Assembly: GCF_012641435.1 (NCBI RefSeq)
Contig: NZ_JABAIJ010000002.1
Span: 310,001-374,000 of the forward strand
Reading direction: 5' to 3'
From: Rhizobium sp. P38BS-XIX
Lineage (GTDB): Bacteria > Pseudomonadota > Alphaproteobacteria > Rhizobiales > Rhizobiaceae
Length of the DNA stretch: 64,000 nucleotides
The position numbers and the translations under genes are program-made. Under the pieces are notes generated by a model, which saw only the letters and a list, made by a program, of their open reading frames with translations, made no database searches and was not told where the DNA came from. Positions 18,530-27,445 of the stretch are shown here, one piece after another (positions within the stretch are counted from its first letter, which is position 1; each line of letters begins with the position of its first letter).

Positions 18530-20284
18530 ATGCAGCTCATGAAGGTTGACCCACGCGCGCTCAAGGAAAATCCCGACCGGATGCGTCAGACGAAGTCGTC
18601 GCCGCAGGCCGATGCGCTGATGCTCGCGACGATCAAGGCCGTCGGCATTGTCCAGCCACCGGTCGTCGCGCCGGACACCGGCGGTGGAAACGGCTATGTC
18701 ATCAACGCGGGGCATCGACGCGTGCGACTGGCGATTGCGGCTGGCCTTGAAGAAATCGAAATCCTTGTCGCAGATGCTGCCAACGACAACGGTGCCTTGC
18801 GCTCGATGGTCGAGAACTCGGTTCGAGAGGCGCTCAATCCCGTGGATCAGTGGCGCGGCATCGAACGTCTTGTTGCTCTCGGCTGGACCGAGGAGGCGAT
18901 TGCGGTCGCGCTGGCGCTTCCCGTTCGTCAGATTCGCAAGCTGCGTCTGCTTGCCAATGTCCTGCCGGCGATGCTTGAGCAGATGGCGCTGGGCGACATG
19001 CCGTCAGAGCAGCACTTGCGGATCATCGCCGCGGCCGGTCAGGTTGAGCAGAAGGAGGTCTGGAAGGCGCATAAGCCGAAGAAGGGCGACACCGCCGCCT
19101 GGTGGTCGATGGCCAATGCCCTGACCAAGAAGCGCATGTATGCCAAGGACGCCAGTTTCGGCGACGATCTGCGCGAGGCCTACGGTATCGAATGGGTCGA
19201 GGATCTGTTCGCGCCGGCCGATCAGGACAGCCGCTACACCACCAATGTCGAAGGCTATCTCGGCGCACAGCACGAGTGGATGACGTCGAACCTGCCGAAG
19301 CGCGGGGCGATCGTCGAGGTTAACACCTGGGGCCAGCCCGAGCTGCCGAAGAAGGCGACCCAAGTCTATGGCAAGCCGTCCAAGTCCGATCACACGGCGC
19401 TCTACCTCGATCGCGACGGCAAGGTGCAGACCGTGCATTATCGCATGCCCGAAGCGTCCAGGCCGAAGGGCCCAGATGGTGACGGATTCTCCGCAGGTAG
19501 CGATGGCGATGCGATTGCGTTGCCGAAGGTTCGCCCTGACGTGACCCAGAAAGGCCACGACATGATCGGAGATTTCCGCACGGATGCCCTGCATGATGCG
19601 CTCGGTCGGGCCCCGATCGAGGATGACATGCTAATGGCGCTGCTGGTGCTGGCATTCGCCGGGCAGAACGTCCGCGTTGATTCCGGTGCAGATGGCGCGT
19701 TCTATGGGGGCAAGCGCTTCTCGCGCCATGCGGTGGCCCTGTTCGACGAGCATGGCAAGCTCGCCTTCGACCAGGGCACGCTGCGGGTCGCCGTTCGCTC
19801 GGTGCTGATCGATGTTCTGTCGTGCCGCCGCGGCATGTCGAACAGTGGACTGGTGTCGCGCATCGCCGGCGAGGCGATCGGTGCCGACCGACACCTGCCG
19901 AATATGGGTTCGGAGGAGTTCCTCTTGTGCCTGTCCCGCCAGGCGCTGGAAGCATCGTGTGCCGAGGTATCTGTGCAGCCGCGGCCCAAGGTTCGTGAAA
20001 CCCGTGCGGCGCTCGTCGAGCACTTTGCGAACGAGCATTTCGTCCATGCTTCGGCGCGCTTCGCACCGCCAGCCGACGAGTTTCTCGATTGGATCCGGGC
20101 GAGTTCCGTCAAGGAGATTGTCGACGCGACCTCGCAAGGGGACGCCAGCGATCATGTTGACGACCCAGCAGAGGATCAGGACCGTCACTTCGACGGGGCA
20201 GTGGGTCAGGACGATCTACAGGATGCAGATCTTCCGGACGACGAAGAGGACGCCGCCGGCATCGATCAGAGGGATGCAGCGTGA
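18530..20284 (+). CDS. ParB/RepB/Spo0J-family protein (plasmid accessory)
   Basis: 584 residues. The ParB N-terminal domain covers about residues 1-100, including a GHRRVRLAIAAG motif (the GxRR CTP/nuclease loop) and ENSVREALNPVDQWRGIERLVALG. A KorB-like helix-turn-helix follows (TEEAIAVALALPVRQIRKLRLLAN). The long central part has no recognised domain, and the C-terminus is very acidic (DDLQDADLPDDEEDAAGID). It is much longer than partition ParB and there is no parA beside it, so it is a ParB-like accessory protein of the kind carried in rhizobial plasmid blocks, not the plasmid's main partition protein. Confidence 0.85.
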   Translation: MQLMKVDPRALKENPDRMRQTKSSPQADALMLATIKAVGIVQPPVVAPDTGGGNGYVINAGHRRVRLAIAAGLEEIEILVADAANDNGALRSMVENSVREALNPVDQWRGIERLVALGWTEEAIAVALALPVRQIRKLRLLANVLPAMLEQMALGDMPSEQHLRIIAAAGQVEQKEVWKAHKPKKGDTAAWWSMANALTKKRMYAKDASFGDDLREAYGIEWVEDLFAPADQDSRYTTNVEGYLGAQHEWMTSNLPKRGAIVEVNTWGQPELPKKATQVYGKPSKSDHTALYLDRDGKVQTVHYRMPEASRPKGPDGDGFSAGSDGDAIALPKVRPDVTQKGHDMIGDFRTDALHDALGRAPIEDDMLMALLVLAFAGQNVRVDSGADGAFYGGKRFSRHAVALFDEHGKLAFDQGTLRVAVRSVLIDVLSCRRGMSNSGLVSRIAGEAIGADRHLPNMGSEEFLLCLSRQALEASCAEVSVQPRPKVRETRAALVEHFANEHFVHASARFAPPADEFLDWIRASSVKEIVDATSQGDASDHVDDPAEDQDRHFDGAVGQDDLQDADLPDDEEDAAGIDQRDAA

Positions 20285-20314
20285 CCGCCGTCACTCCGTC
20301 GAACATGGCAATAC

Positions 20315-20336
20315 CCACCCCCAATTTTGGGGGTGG
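20315..20336. terminator. Perfect inverted repeat after the ParB-like gene
   Basis: A 10-bp stem with a 2-nt loop, arms CCACCCCCAA and TTGGGGGTGG, 30 bp after the stop codon. There is no T tract. The position suggests a terminator or a 3'-end stabiliser. Confidence 0.45.
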
Positions 20337-21106
20337 AGTGTTCGGCCGGAGCGGACGGCCTATCCGTCAACGGGCCGTCCTCCTTCCTCGGCTGGCGAAG
20401 CTTGGGAATGGGCGATGATCGACATCCGCGCTGCAGAACCGCTGGTGAAAGCAATCGGCATCCGACGAGAGGCCCACGGCATCAGGAACGTTAGCGTCGG
20501 CACATTACGGCGCGCGGGAAGGCAGGCGACGGCGGTGCAAGGCCACAGTCGGGCGCGTCGCCGATCAGAGCCTGTGCTTGCGATCTGGAGCTCGTTGAGC
20601 GGCTCGCCTTGGAGCGTTGGGTCGAACTCGACATGATCGCTTGCAGGTAGGCCATGCAAGGGTTGGTCATCGGTGAACGACGGCACCTCGACGATGGACC
20701 TGTACATTATCAGGCGACATAGGCAGACCGTTGAACAGGGTGCTGCCCGTGCGCTTGCGGTGCTTCGACGTCATCGGTATGGCAGCCTCGTCCATCTTTG
20801 TTCCTTCCCGCGCGACACAGAGATCGGCCCCTGCCGGACTGCCCTTCTTGTTCGCTGCGGTCTGAACCGGCGGCCGGGCATTTCAAGGCCGCAGTCGCGC
20901 CGCGTGGCGGCCGACCCCGCCTCCCTGCGCGAGGGCAAGCTCGCGGGCCTAAGCAGGTCGAAACCTGCTGGCCCGCAAGCCTGCCCTGCTGGTTCAGCCG
21001 GATCGGACCTGTGAAGCCACCCGTCCTTTGCCGGTTCTGGTCGTCCGCATCGAAGGGCAGACCGGCACGGGCCGGAACCGCTTCGCCAGCCAAGGAAGGA
21101 ACAGAC
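20337..21106. other. Long structured leader region, no clear gene
   Basis: No convincing protein, although weak frames exist at 20415-20636 (+) and 20360-20707 (-). A strong two-part hairpin lies at 20943-20976. The segment 20830-21100 is GC-rich with many short inverted repeats and ends in AAGGAAGGA before the next ATG, so it is probably a long 5' untranslated leader. Confidence 0.4.
20943..20976 (+). repeat. Two-stage hairpin in the leader of the 21107 gene
   Basis: Stem 1 pairs GCGGGCC (20943-20949) with GGCCCGC (20970-20976). Stem 2 pairs AGCAGGT (20952-20958) with ACCTGCT (20963-20969) around a CGAA loop, with a 2-nt bulge between the stems. It is very stable and could be an attenuator or an RNA-binding site. 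Confidence 0.5.
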
Positions 21107-21694
21107 ATGGCCAAGCCCGCAACTCATAACCGCTCCAATGCACGGGTCTCCCAACTCCGCAAAGGAGCAACTCTCGAAATGGTCCGCCTTTCATGCCCCG
21201 ATGCCTCCCAGGCACTTAAGATCGCCGAAAGCTTTGGCATCACGGTCGTCGACAGCGAGGGCATCCGCAGCCTGCATGAGCGACTTATCGTCGAGACCGC
21301 CGACAGCCTCTCCGAAGGTTTGGGCGAAAGAGCCATGCAAATCCACCTGCAGCGCATCGTCGGGGCCTTCGTCGGATCGGCGCAAGGTGCCGGGCAGTTC
21401 TACTCCCGCGCCGTGACCGAAGCGCGCGACGCAACTGCCAAGGTGCCGAACGACACGCGCGATGAAGATCTAGACGGTCCGGTCGGTTATGACAGCGCCG
21501 CCCAGCGCAAGCGGGAATTCGCGGCCGACATGGGTATCCAGTCCCATGCGCTGCGCATGGCAGCCGAGGGTGCGGTGGCAGCCTACGAGCAGGTCGTCGG
21601 CGAGGCCTGGAAGCCATTCGACCGGCCGGTCGAAAACCCCGGCGCATCGCTCGACCGCAAGGCTGCCGAGGCTCAGTTGGCGGCACTCGGGTGA
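21107..21694 (+). CDS. Conserved plasmid hypothetical protein
   Basis: 195 residues, helical, no membrane segment. The start is the ATG at 21107 with AAGGAAGGA upstream; the open frame extends further left but those codons are leader. Sequence such as MVRLSCPDASQALKIAESFG and ERAMQIHLQRIVGAFVGSAQGAG is well-formed protein. I do not recognise a domain. It lies between the ParB-like gene and ardC, a common arrangement on rhizobial plasmids. Confidence 0.7.
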   Translation: MAKPATHNRSNARVSQLRKGATLEMVRLSCPDASQALKIAESFGITVVDSEGIRSLHERLIVETADSLSEGLGERAMQIHLQRIVGAFVGSAQGAGQFYSRAVTEARDATAKVPNDTRDEDLDGPVGYDSAAQRKREFAADMGIQSHALRMAAEGAVAAYEQVVGEAWKPFDRPVENPGASLDRKAAEAQLAALG

Positions 21695-21973
21695 CGCACT
21701 TGGCGGGGATCGGTCCCCGTCTTCTTTTCCCGGTCCAAGGCCGGTGCTTACAGCGCCGGCCTTTTCTCATGCCGGAAAGGAAACTGGAGACGCGCCTATC
21801 GCGACGCGTCCCGCTTGGCAGTCCTGCAGGAGCCGAGCGCCCATGCAACGGCTTTGCCGTCCTCCACGCTGTTGCGGCCTTCGGTAGATGGTCATACCAG
21901 CGGCCCCAGGCTTTGAACGTCCCCCGTGACGGACCGCGATCGGCGCGGTCCTCAGAAAAGGAGAGACGAGTCA

Positions 21974-22136
21974 TGACAAAGAAATCAGATGCGGGTCGGG
22001 CACACGTTTACACGCGGATCACCGATCGGATCGTAGAGGATCTGGAGAGTGGCGTTCGTCTACGGATGAAGCTATGGGGCGCCGCCAACACCGATGGCCG
22101 TATCTCACGGCCGATGCGTCACAACGGTCTGCCCTG
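21974..22136 (+). pseudogene. ardC 5' fragment
   Basis: MTKKSDAGRAHVYTRITDRI, then LWGAANTDGRISRPMRHNGLPC, matches the N-terminal ssDNA-binding domain of ArdC (pattern YxRITDRIIxxLExG followed by P-RHNG-PYRG). Homology ends at about 22136, and the frame continues with unrelated sequence. Upstream it has its own AAAAGGAGAGA ribosome binding site. It is a truncated paralogue of the complete ardC 600 bp downstream. 22137-22585 holds no other gene. Confidence 0.65.
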
Positions 22137-22585
22137 CGGCCGCCTGCCTGAAGCAGGTGAGCGACGCCAAACGTCCCTTGAACGCCGTTTGCCAGCTGAC
22201 TCTTTGTCCCAAACACGAGCATCACAGCCAGGCATCGAGCGGCTGGGCCCGAACCTCGGACGAAGCCACAGGGATCTTTTGAAGGAGAAACGGCTGTCGT
22301 CGCTCCAACGGAGCGCCTTGCAGCAGCATCTCGAACGAGTTTCGCTGGTCCTAAGCGGCATAGACAAGAAGCGAATTGCATCGGGTGGCCGAGCGGAGGA
22401 TATGGTTCCGGTGCGCCGGTAGCCGTCCAGCGGGATCGGAGCGCGCAATGCCCGCCGCATCGGCGCAACGGCTGATCGCCGTCCTCCGCTTGCGCTTCGG
22501 CTCTGCGAGTGCGCAGCCGCGTCTGAGGCATTGCAAAACGCTGCTCCGACGCTGGGACAGGCCCGGCGTAGAAGGAGCAACGATT

Positions 22586-23602
22586 ATGACGAGACCAGAG
22601 AGAGTAAAAAATTCCCGGGAAGCTAGAGGAAAGAACAATGGGAAGGCTGGGCGTCGGCGTCCGATTGAGGGAATGGGAGGGCCTCACAAAGCACGCGTTG
22701 TGCAAAGTTCCGCGTCGTTAGCCCGCGCAGATGTCTATTCCCGCGTCACCGCCGAGATCATTGTCGCGATCGAACAGGGTACGGGCGAATGGCGGGCGCC
22801 GTGGTTCCACGACGGGGCAAGTATCGCCCGTCCAACCAACATCGCCTCTGGCAAGCGGTATCGTGGCATTAACACGCTGGCGCTTTGGGCTGCCGGCTTC
22901 GCTGCGGGGCACAGTGACGGTCTCTGGGGCACCTATAAACAATGGCAGGAGGCTGGGGCCCGGGTACGCGAGGGGGAACGCTCCACGACAGTCGTTCTGT
23001 GGAGAGAGATGGCGACCTCTCGGCAGGCCGATGCTGACGCCACGGATGAGGACGGGCATCGACGCATGTTGGCCCGCGCATTTTCGGTCTTCAACATCGC
23101 GCAGGTCGACGGTTACGAGCGGTCGCCGGTTCCGGTATTGCCGGAGAGCGAACGTCTTGCACATGCCGAGGCGTTCATTGCCAATCTGCACGTCAAGACG
23201 ATGTTCGGTGGTTCAGAGGCGTATTATCAACCCTCTGCAGACACCGTTTTCATGCCACCCTTCGCGTCGTTTAGAGACCCTGCATCATTCTATGGTGTCT
23301 GGCTGCACGAGAACGGGCACGCCAGTGGCGCCAAGACCCGACTCGATCGTGATCTCTCCGGTCGCTTCGGATCGGCCGCCTACGCCGCCGAAGAGTGCTG
23401 CGTGGAGATCCTGAGCGGGCTTGTCCTGGCTGATCTTGGTATTGCCCATCATCCGCGTCCAGATCACGCCGCCTACGTCGCCTCTTGGCTCGAGGTGCTG
23501 AAGGACGACCCCAAGGCAATTTTTACTGCAGCCAGCAAGGCCCAACAGGCGGCCGACTGGATGCATGCGCAGCAGCCTGACAGCAATACGATAGCTGCCT
23601 GA
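22586..23602 (+). CDS. ardC: ArdC-like anti-restriction protein
   Basis: 338 residues from the ATG at 22586. The N-terminal ArdC domain (RADVYSRVTAEIIVAIEQGTG, then YRGINTLALW) binds single-stranded DNA. The C-terminal metallopeptidase-like domain has the zinc motif HENGH (about residue 241) and a downstream EECCVEILSG glutamate. ArdC proteins enter or act early in recipients and protect incoming plasmid DNA from restriction. The N-terminal 45 residues are basic and low-complexity. It is the only complete ardC of three partial or complete copies in the window. Confidence 0.9.
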   Translation: MTRPERVKNSREARGKNNGKAGRRRPIEGMGGPHKARVVQSSASLARADVYSRVTAEIIVAIEQGTGEWRAPWFHDGASIARPTNIASGKRYRGINTLALWAAGFAAGHSDGLWGTYKQWQEAGARVREGERSTTVVLWREMATSRQADADATDEDGHRRMLARAFSVFNIAQVDGYERSPVPVLPESERLAHAEAFIANLHVKTMFGGSEAYYQPSADTVFMPPFASFRDPASFYGVWLHENGHASGAKTRLDRDLSGRFGSAAYAAEECCVEILSGLVLADLGIAHHPRPDHAAYVASWLEVLKDDPKAIFTAASKAQQAADWMHAQQPDSNTIAA

Positions 23603-23748
23603 TCGACATGAGCACAGCAGGAAGGAGAGCGTTGCCCTCCTTTGGCAATCGCTTCTTGGAAATCCGACTTATCTCCGAGGAGCGCCTATCGTCAGTTGCA
23701 GGCTCCGGTGATGCTGACGGCTAGAATCAAGAACTCTAAGTTGCGCCT

Positions 23749-24298
23749 ATGGAGAAGTACCACATCGAGCTTACCGAGGAGAAAGTTAGCTTTTTCGAAG
23801 GTCGACCTACGTTACCGTCATCAGAATCACGACGAAGGATGCGCAGCATGTCTCGCCAATCAGGAGCCGATCCTCGCGCTTCTCAAATTGCTTAGCGCTC
23901 GACGGGCTATTCCCGACGTTCGCCTCAGCTACTGGAACGACGCAAACCGTCGGTCCGGGAGCATCAAAGGTTCCCGCAAAGGCCTGTTTGAGCGGAACGG
24001 CTGCACTGGCCCTGACATTTATACGCATCCTCATTTTCTGGAGCATCTGCGCTATTTTCTGTTCGGCGCAGAACTCCCCGACGCTGTCGTCAAGGAATTC
24101 GAGAAGAAGGTCGGCAACCCCGAATGGGTCTTGTCGAGTGAGATCATTCCAATCGGCAAGGCGGCGCGTGATCTGACGCGCAGATATCGTCTCGACATTG
24201 CCGAAGCCCCGGAGGAGCTCTTCAAGCTTTGCCTGGATATGGGCTTAGGTCTCAGCTTGGCCGAGGCTATCATGCGATCGGTCAAGCAGGTGCGCTAA
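23749..24298 (+). CDS. Hypothetical protein, probably frameshifted
   Basis: Two adjoining frames read like one protein. The ATG at 23749 gives MEKYHIELTEEKVSFFEGRP. From about 23830 the next frame gives GCAACLANQEPILALLKLLS, FERNGCTGPDIYTHPHFLEHLRYFLFG and IGKAARDLTRRYRLDIAEAPEELFKL. The second frame is open from 23642, but its first 60 codons look non-coding, so a +1 shift is likely. The family is unknown. Its stop codon sits exactly at the left edge of the metal-resistance island. Confidence 0.5.
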
Positions 24299-24299
24299 C

Positions 24300-24712
24300 C
24301 GGCGAATAGCGACCTTGGGGTTGATCTGCACGAGCAATGCGAAGGCCGCTCCATATTGCACCAGATTGGAAGCCGTCTCGATTGCGATCAGCGCCGCAAC
24401 AAAGGGAACCTTTCCGGGCGCAAACGCACAGGCGACGAGAGCCGCGGCGGCGATCGCAGAGCCGGCTGTCATGACGCGGCCGGCGCAAAAGCGGTCGATC
24501 CATTTTCCCATCGTCGGTGCGGCAAGACCACCGATCAGGAGAGCGGCCGGAAACGCACCAAAAATCCATTCCTACGACCAATCCAGATCATGCGCCATGC
24601 TGGGTGCGAGGATACTGAAGTTGTAATAAAGCGATCCGCAACCGATGATCTCTGTGAGACCGAGGGCGAGGATTGCAGCGACAGGCGGTCGGTCGGTGGT
24701 GATCGTCGTCAT
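24300..24712 (-). pseudogene. Truncated MFS transporter at end of ars operon
   Basis: From the ATG at 24712 the frame encodes the first helices of a major facilitator (LALGLTEIIGCGSLYYNFS). It is interrupted by TAG at codon 47 (24572-24574), continues in the same frame (FGAFPAALLIGGLAAPTMGKWIDRF, then NLVQYGAAFALLVQINPKVA), and stops matching the family at about 24300, where unrelated sequence begins. Intact homologues follow arsH in rhizobial ars operons. The start overlaps the arsH stop by 4 nt. Confidence 0.75.
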
Positions 24713-25434
24713 ATGGATTTGAGGCTCACGCGCTGTTCCAGTTTTTCGGCTTGTTCCTTCCGCTCGCTATAGCGGTCGGTGAGGTAGCTGGACGCGTCGC
24801 GCGTAAGCCAGGTGAACTTCGCCAATTCCTCGCAGACATCGACGACACGGTCATAATAGGAAGACGGCTTCATCCGGCCGTCCGCATCGAATTCCTGGAA
24901 AGCCTTTGCCACCGACGACTGGTTCGGAATGGTGATCATCCGCATCCAGCGGCCGAGGATACGCATCTGACCCAGTGCATTGAAGGACTGGGAACCGCCA
25001 GACACCTGCATGACGGCGAGCGTCTTTCCCTGTGTCGGTCGTACCGCTCCAACGGACAGCGGAATCCAGTCGATCTGCGCCTTCATCACGCCGGTCATCG
25101 CGCCGTGGCGTTCGGGGCTCACCCAGAGCTGGCCTTCCGACCACGCCGATAGGTCGCGCAGTTCCTGCACCTTGGGATGGGAGACCGGCGCGTCGTCAGG
25201 GAGCGGCAAACCTGCCGGATTATAGATCTTCACCTCGCAGCCGAAGTGTTCGAGCAGGCGTCCGGCCTCTTGAGCGAGGAAGCGGCTATAGGAGACGGTG
25301 CGCAGCGAGCCGTAGAGGATCAGGATACGCGGCTTATGCGTCGAGAACGGCCGCCGAAGCGCCGCCAGATCCGGTTGACGCAGATGCTCCGGCGATACTG
25401 CAGGCAGATCAGACAATGCGCTTGCCCTCGACAT
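24709..25434 (-). CDS. arsH: ArsH, NADPH-dependent FMN oxidoreductase
   Basis: 241 residues. A flavodoxin-like fold with the FMN loop [14 protein letters not shown] at the N-terminus, [20 protein letters not shown], and [27 protein letters not shown], all diagnostic of ArsH. The family reduces quinones and oxidises trivalent organoarsenicals, contributing to arsenic tolerance. It overlaps the 3' end of the upstream arsC by 26 nt, so it belongs to the same operon. Confidence 0.93.
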   Translation of the reverse strand: MSRASALSDLPAVSPEHLRQPDLAALRRPFSTHKPRILILYGSLRTVSYSRFLAQEAGRLLEHFGCEVKIYNPAGLPLPDDAPVSHPKVQELRDLSAWSEGQLWVSPERHGAMTGVMKAQIDWIPLSVGAVRPTQGKTLAVMQVSGGSQSFNALGQMRILGRWMRMITIPNQSSVAKAFQEFDADGRMKPSSYYDRVVDVCEELAKFTWLTRDASSYLTDRYSERKEQAEKLEQRVSLKSI

Positions 25435-25831
25435 CGAGCACTTTCTCGCCGTCTTCCTTAGTGAATGGTCCCCCGTGGGTGTTAGGTAGGATGTCCAGCA
25501 CCACCTCCGACGGCCGCGACAGGCGGGTGCCGAGCGGTGTGACGACGAAGGGCCGGTTGATCAGGATCGGGTCCTTCAGCATCGCCTCAAGCAGTTGATC
25601 GTCCGTCAGATCAGGATTGTCGAGGCCGAGCTCCGGATAGGGCGTCCCCTTTTCGCGGATCGCCCGACGCACGGTCAGCCCTGCGTCGGCGATCATTTTG
25701 ACAAGTTGCTCTCGGCTTGGCGGGGTTTTCAGATATTCGATTACTTCCGGCTTAATGCCGGCGTTCTGGATCATCGCCAGCGTGTTACGGGACGTGCCGC
25801 AGTCCGGGTTATGATAGATCGTGACGTTCAT
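25409..25831 (-). CDS. arsC: Arsenate reductase, glutaredoxin-dependent (ArsC)
   Basis: 140 residues. It begins [21 protein letters not shown] with the catalytic Cys11, the form found in the R773 ArsC family, which reduces arsenate to arsenite with glutathione and glutaredoxin. [20 protein letters not shown] carries the conserved Arg residues. The start overlaps the aqpS stop (ATGA). This is a different fold from the other arsenate reductase in the same operon. Confidence 0.93.
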   Translation of the reverse strand: MNVTIYHNPDCGTSRNTLAMIQNAGIKPEVIEYLKTPPSREQLVKMIADAGLTVRRAIREKGTPYPELGLDNPDLTDDQLLEAMLKDPILINRPFVVTPLGTRLSRPSEVVLDILPNTHGGPFTKEDGEKVLDVEGKRIV

Positions 25832-26520
25832 AGCTTTGCTTCCGATGAGACTGTTGATGAGGAACCGGGCCGGAGCAGCCAATTGAAGAGAAAGAGGGCC
25901 GCGACCGCGCCGACAATCTCCGCCAACCAGAAACCTGGAAGGTCGATCGGGCGGATTCCGGAGAAGGTGTCGGTCAGCGACCGGGCAAGCGCCACGGCTG
26001 GATTGGCGAACGAGGTCGACGACGTGAACCAGTAGGCCGCAGTGATGTAGAGCCCGACCAGCCAGGGAACTGCCTTTTGCTCGAAGCGGATACCAGCGAG
26101 GATCGTAGCCACCAACCCGAAGGTCGCGATGCCTTCGGAGAACCATTGCGCGCCGCCGCTGCGAACCTTGCTCGAAAGCTCGATCACCGGCAGGTCGAAC
26201 ATCAGATGCGCAACGATCGTCCCGATACCGCCACCGATGATCTGCGCAATCACATATCCGCCAAGGTCGCGCTTCGGCAGGGATCGGGATAGCGTGAAGA
26301 TCAGCGACACGGCCGGATTGAAGTGAGCACCGGAGATCGGCCCGAGCACGGTGATCAACACCACAATGATCGCGCCCGTCGCGAGCGTATTGCCGAGCAG
26401 CGCCAGTCCGACGTCCTGGGTCAGCGATGTAGCCATGATCCCCGATCCAACGACGGTCGCGACCAGCATGGCGGTACCAAGTCCTTCGGCGACAAGCCGG
26501 CGCGGCAGATCGAGACCCAT
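25828..26520 (-). CDS. aqpS: Aquaglyceroporin AqpS, arsenite channel
   Basis: 230 residues with six membrane segments and both aquaporin NPA boxes (GAHFNPAVSL and SFANPAVAL). In Sinorhizobium meliloti an aquaglyceroporin in the ars operon replaces the ArsB pump: ArsC makes arsenite, which leaves the cell through AqpS down its gradient. The same logic is expected here because no arsB or acr3 is present. It is translationally coupled on both sides: its start overlaps the upstream arsC stop and its stop overlaps the downstream arsC start. Confidence 0.93.
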   Translation of the reverse strand: MGLDLPRRLVAEGLGTAMLVATVVGSGIMATSLTQDVGLALLGNTLATGAIIVVLITVLGPISGAHFNPAVSLIFTLSRSLPKRDLGGYVIAQIIGGGIGTIVAHLMFDLPVIELSSKVRSGGAQWFSEGIATFGLVATILAGIRFEQKAVPWLVGLYITAAYWFTSSTSFANPAVALARSLTDTFSGIRPIDLPGFWLAEIVGAVAALFLFNWLLRPGSSSTVSSEAKL

Positions 26521-27050
26521 CAGCTCGCCTTTGGCCGCTTGATGCTGGCGCCTTCCATCGAGCCGATCTGACGCAGCTGCGCTTCCAGCGTCAGCTTGTT
26601 GATCGAAGCGATCGGCAGGTTGATTAACGATATGATCCGGTTCTTGAGGTATCGAGCCGCTTGCACGAAGGCGCGGCTTTTGTCCATCTCGCTGCCTTCG
26701 ACGATTGCGGGGTCTTCGATACCCCAGTGCGCGGTTATTGGATGGCCGGGCCAAACCGGACATGCCTCGCCAGCGGCGCTGTCGCAAACTGTGAAGATAA
26801 AGTCCATTTCCGGTGCGCCCGGCCGGGCGAACTCGTCCCAGCTCTTCGAGCGAAAGCCCGTCGACGGGTACCCAAGGGATTCGAGCTCTTTCAGGGCATG
26901 CGGGTTGACCTCGCCCTTTGGGTGGCTGCCGGCTGAATAAGCCTTGAAGCGGCCTTTGCCTTCCACATTCAGGATGGACTCCGCCAGAATCGAACGGGCG
27001 GAATTGCCCGTGCAGAGAAAGAGCACATTGTAGGTGCGGTCAGTGGTCAT
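26520..27050 (-). CDS. arsC: Arsenate reductase, LMW protein-tyrosine-phosphatase type
   Basis: 176 residues. The P-loop CTGNSARS near residue 13 and the acid segment WGIEDPA are those of the thioredoxin-coupled or phosphatase-like arsenate reductase family. The C-terminal extension of about 35 residues (RIISLINLPIASINKLTLEA) is typical of rhizobial members. It is the first enzyme gene after arsR, 8 bp downstream of the regulator. Confidence 0.92.
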   Translation of the reverse strand: MTTDRTYNVLFLCTGNSARSILAESILNVEGKGRFKAYSAGSHPKGEVNPHALKELESLGYPSTGFRSKSWDEFARPGAPEMDFIFTVCDSAAGEACPVWPGHPITAHWGIEDPAIVEGSEMDKSRAFVQAARYLKNRIISLINLPIASINKLTLEAQLRQIGSMEGASIKRPKAS

Positions 27051-27058
27051 TGCAGTTT

Positions 27059-27403
27059 CTACTCCGTTTTAGGGGTGCAGCACGCGGCAACTTCATCGGC
27101 CGGTGCGCAGATCTCCGGGTGTCCAGAGCAGCAGTCCTCCATCAGGAAGCGGACAAGGCCGCCGAGCGCCTCATAGTTTGCCGTGTAAATGATCGAGCGC
27201 GATTCCCGCTGTTGCGCGATCAGGCCGGAGCGTTCGAGTTCCTTCAGATGGAAGGAGACGTTCGACGGCGACACCTCGGCCTTCTCCGCGATCACGCCGG
27301 CGGCCATGCCATCGGGGCCAGCGACTACGAGCATTCGGATAACCTGCAGGCGAGTTTCCTGCGATAGCGCACCAAATGCGATGAGGGCTTGACGTTCATC
27401 CAT
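27059..27403 (-). CDS. arsR: ArsR-family arsenite-responsive repressor
   Basis: 114 residues. A winged helix with IAEKAEVSPSNVSFHLKELERSGLI as the recognition helix. Instead of the ELCVCD motif in the DNA-binding helix it has C-terminal cysteines (DCCSGHPEIC, then AACC), the type that binds arsenite near the C-terminus. It is the first gene of the ars operon, so it likely autoregulates. It is divergent from the DUF6428 gene, and the operator should lie in 27404-27445. Confidence 0.92.
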   Translation of the reverse strand: MDERQALIAFGALSQETRLQVIRMLVVAGPDGMAAGVIAEKAEVSPSNVSFHLKELERSGLIAQQRESRSIIYTANYEALGGLVRFLMEDCCSGHPEICAPADEVAACCTPKTE

Positions 27404-27445
27404 ATTTCAATATTCCTTGAAGCATTGAAACGACGATTACAGCAG

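Noticed and set aside
18530..20284. ParB-like gene as evidence for the plasmid partition/replication locus
   Set aside because: No parA/repA or repC next to it, and its length and domains fit accessory ParB-like proteins.
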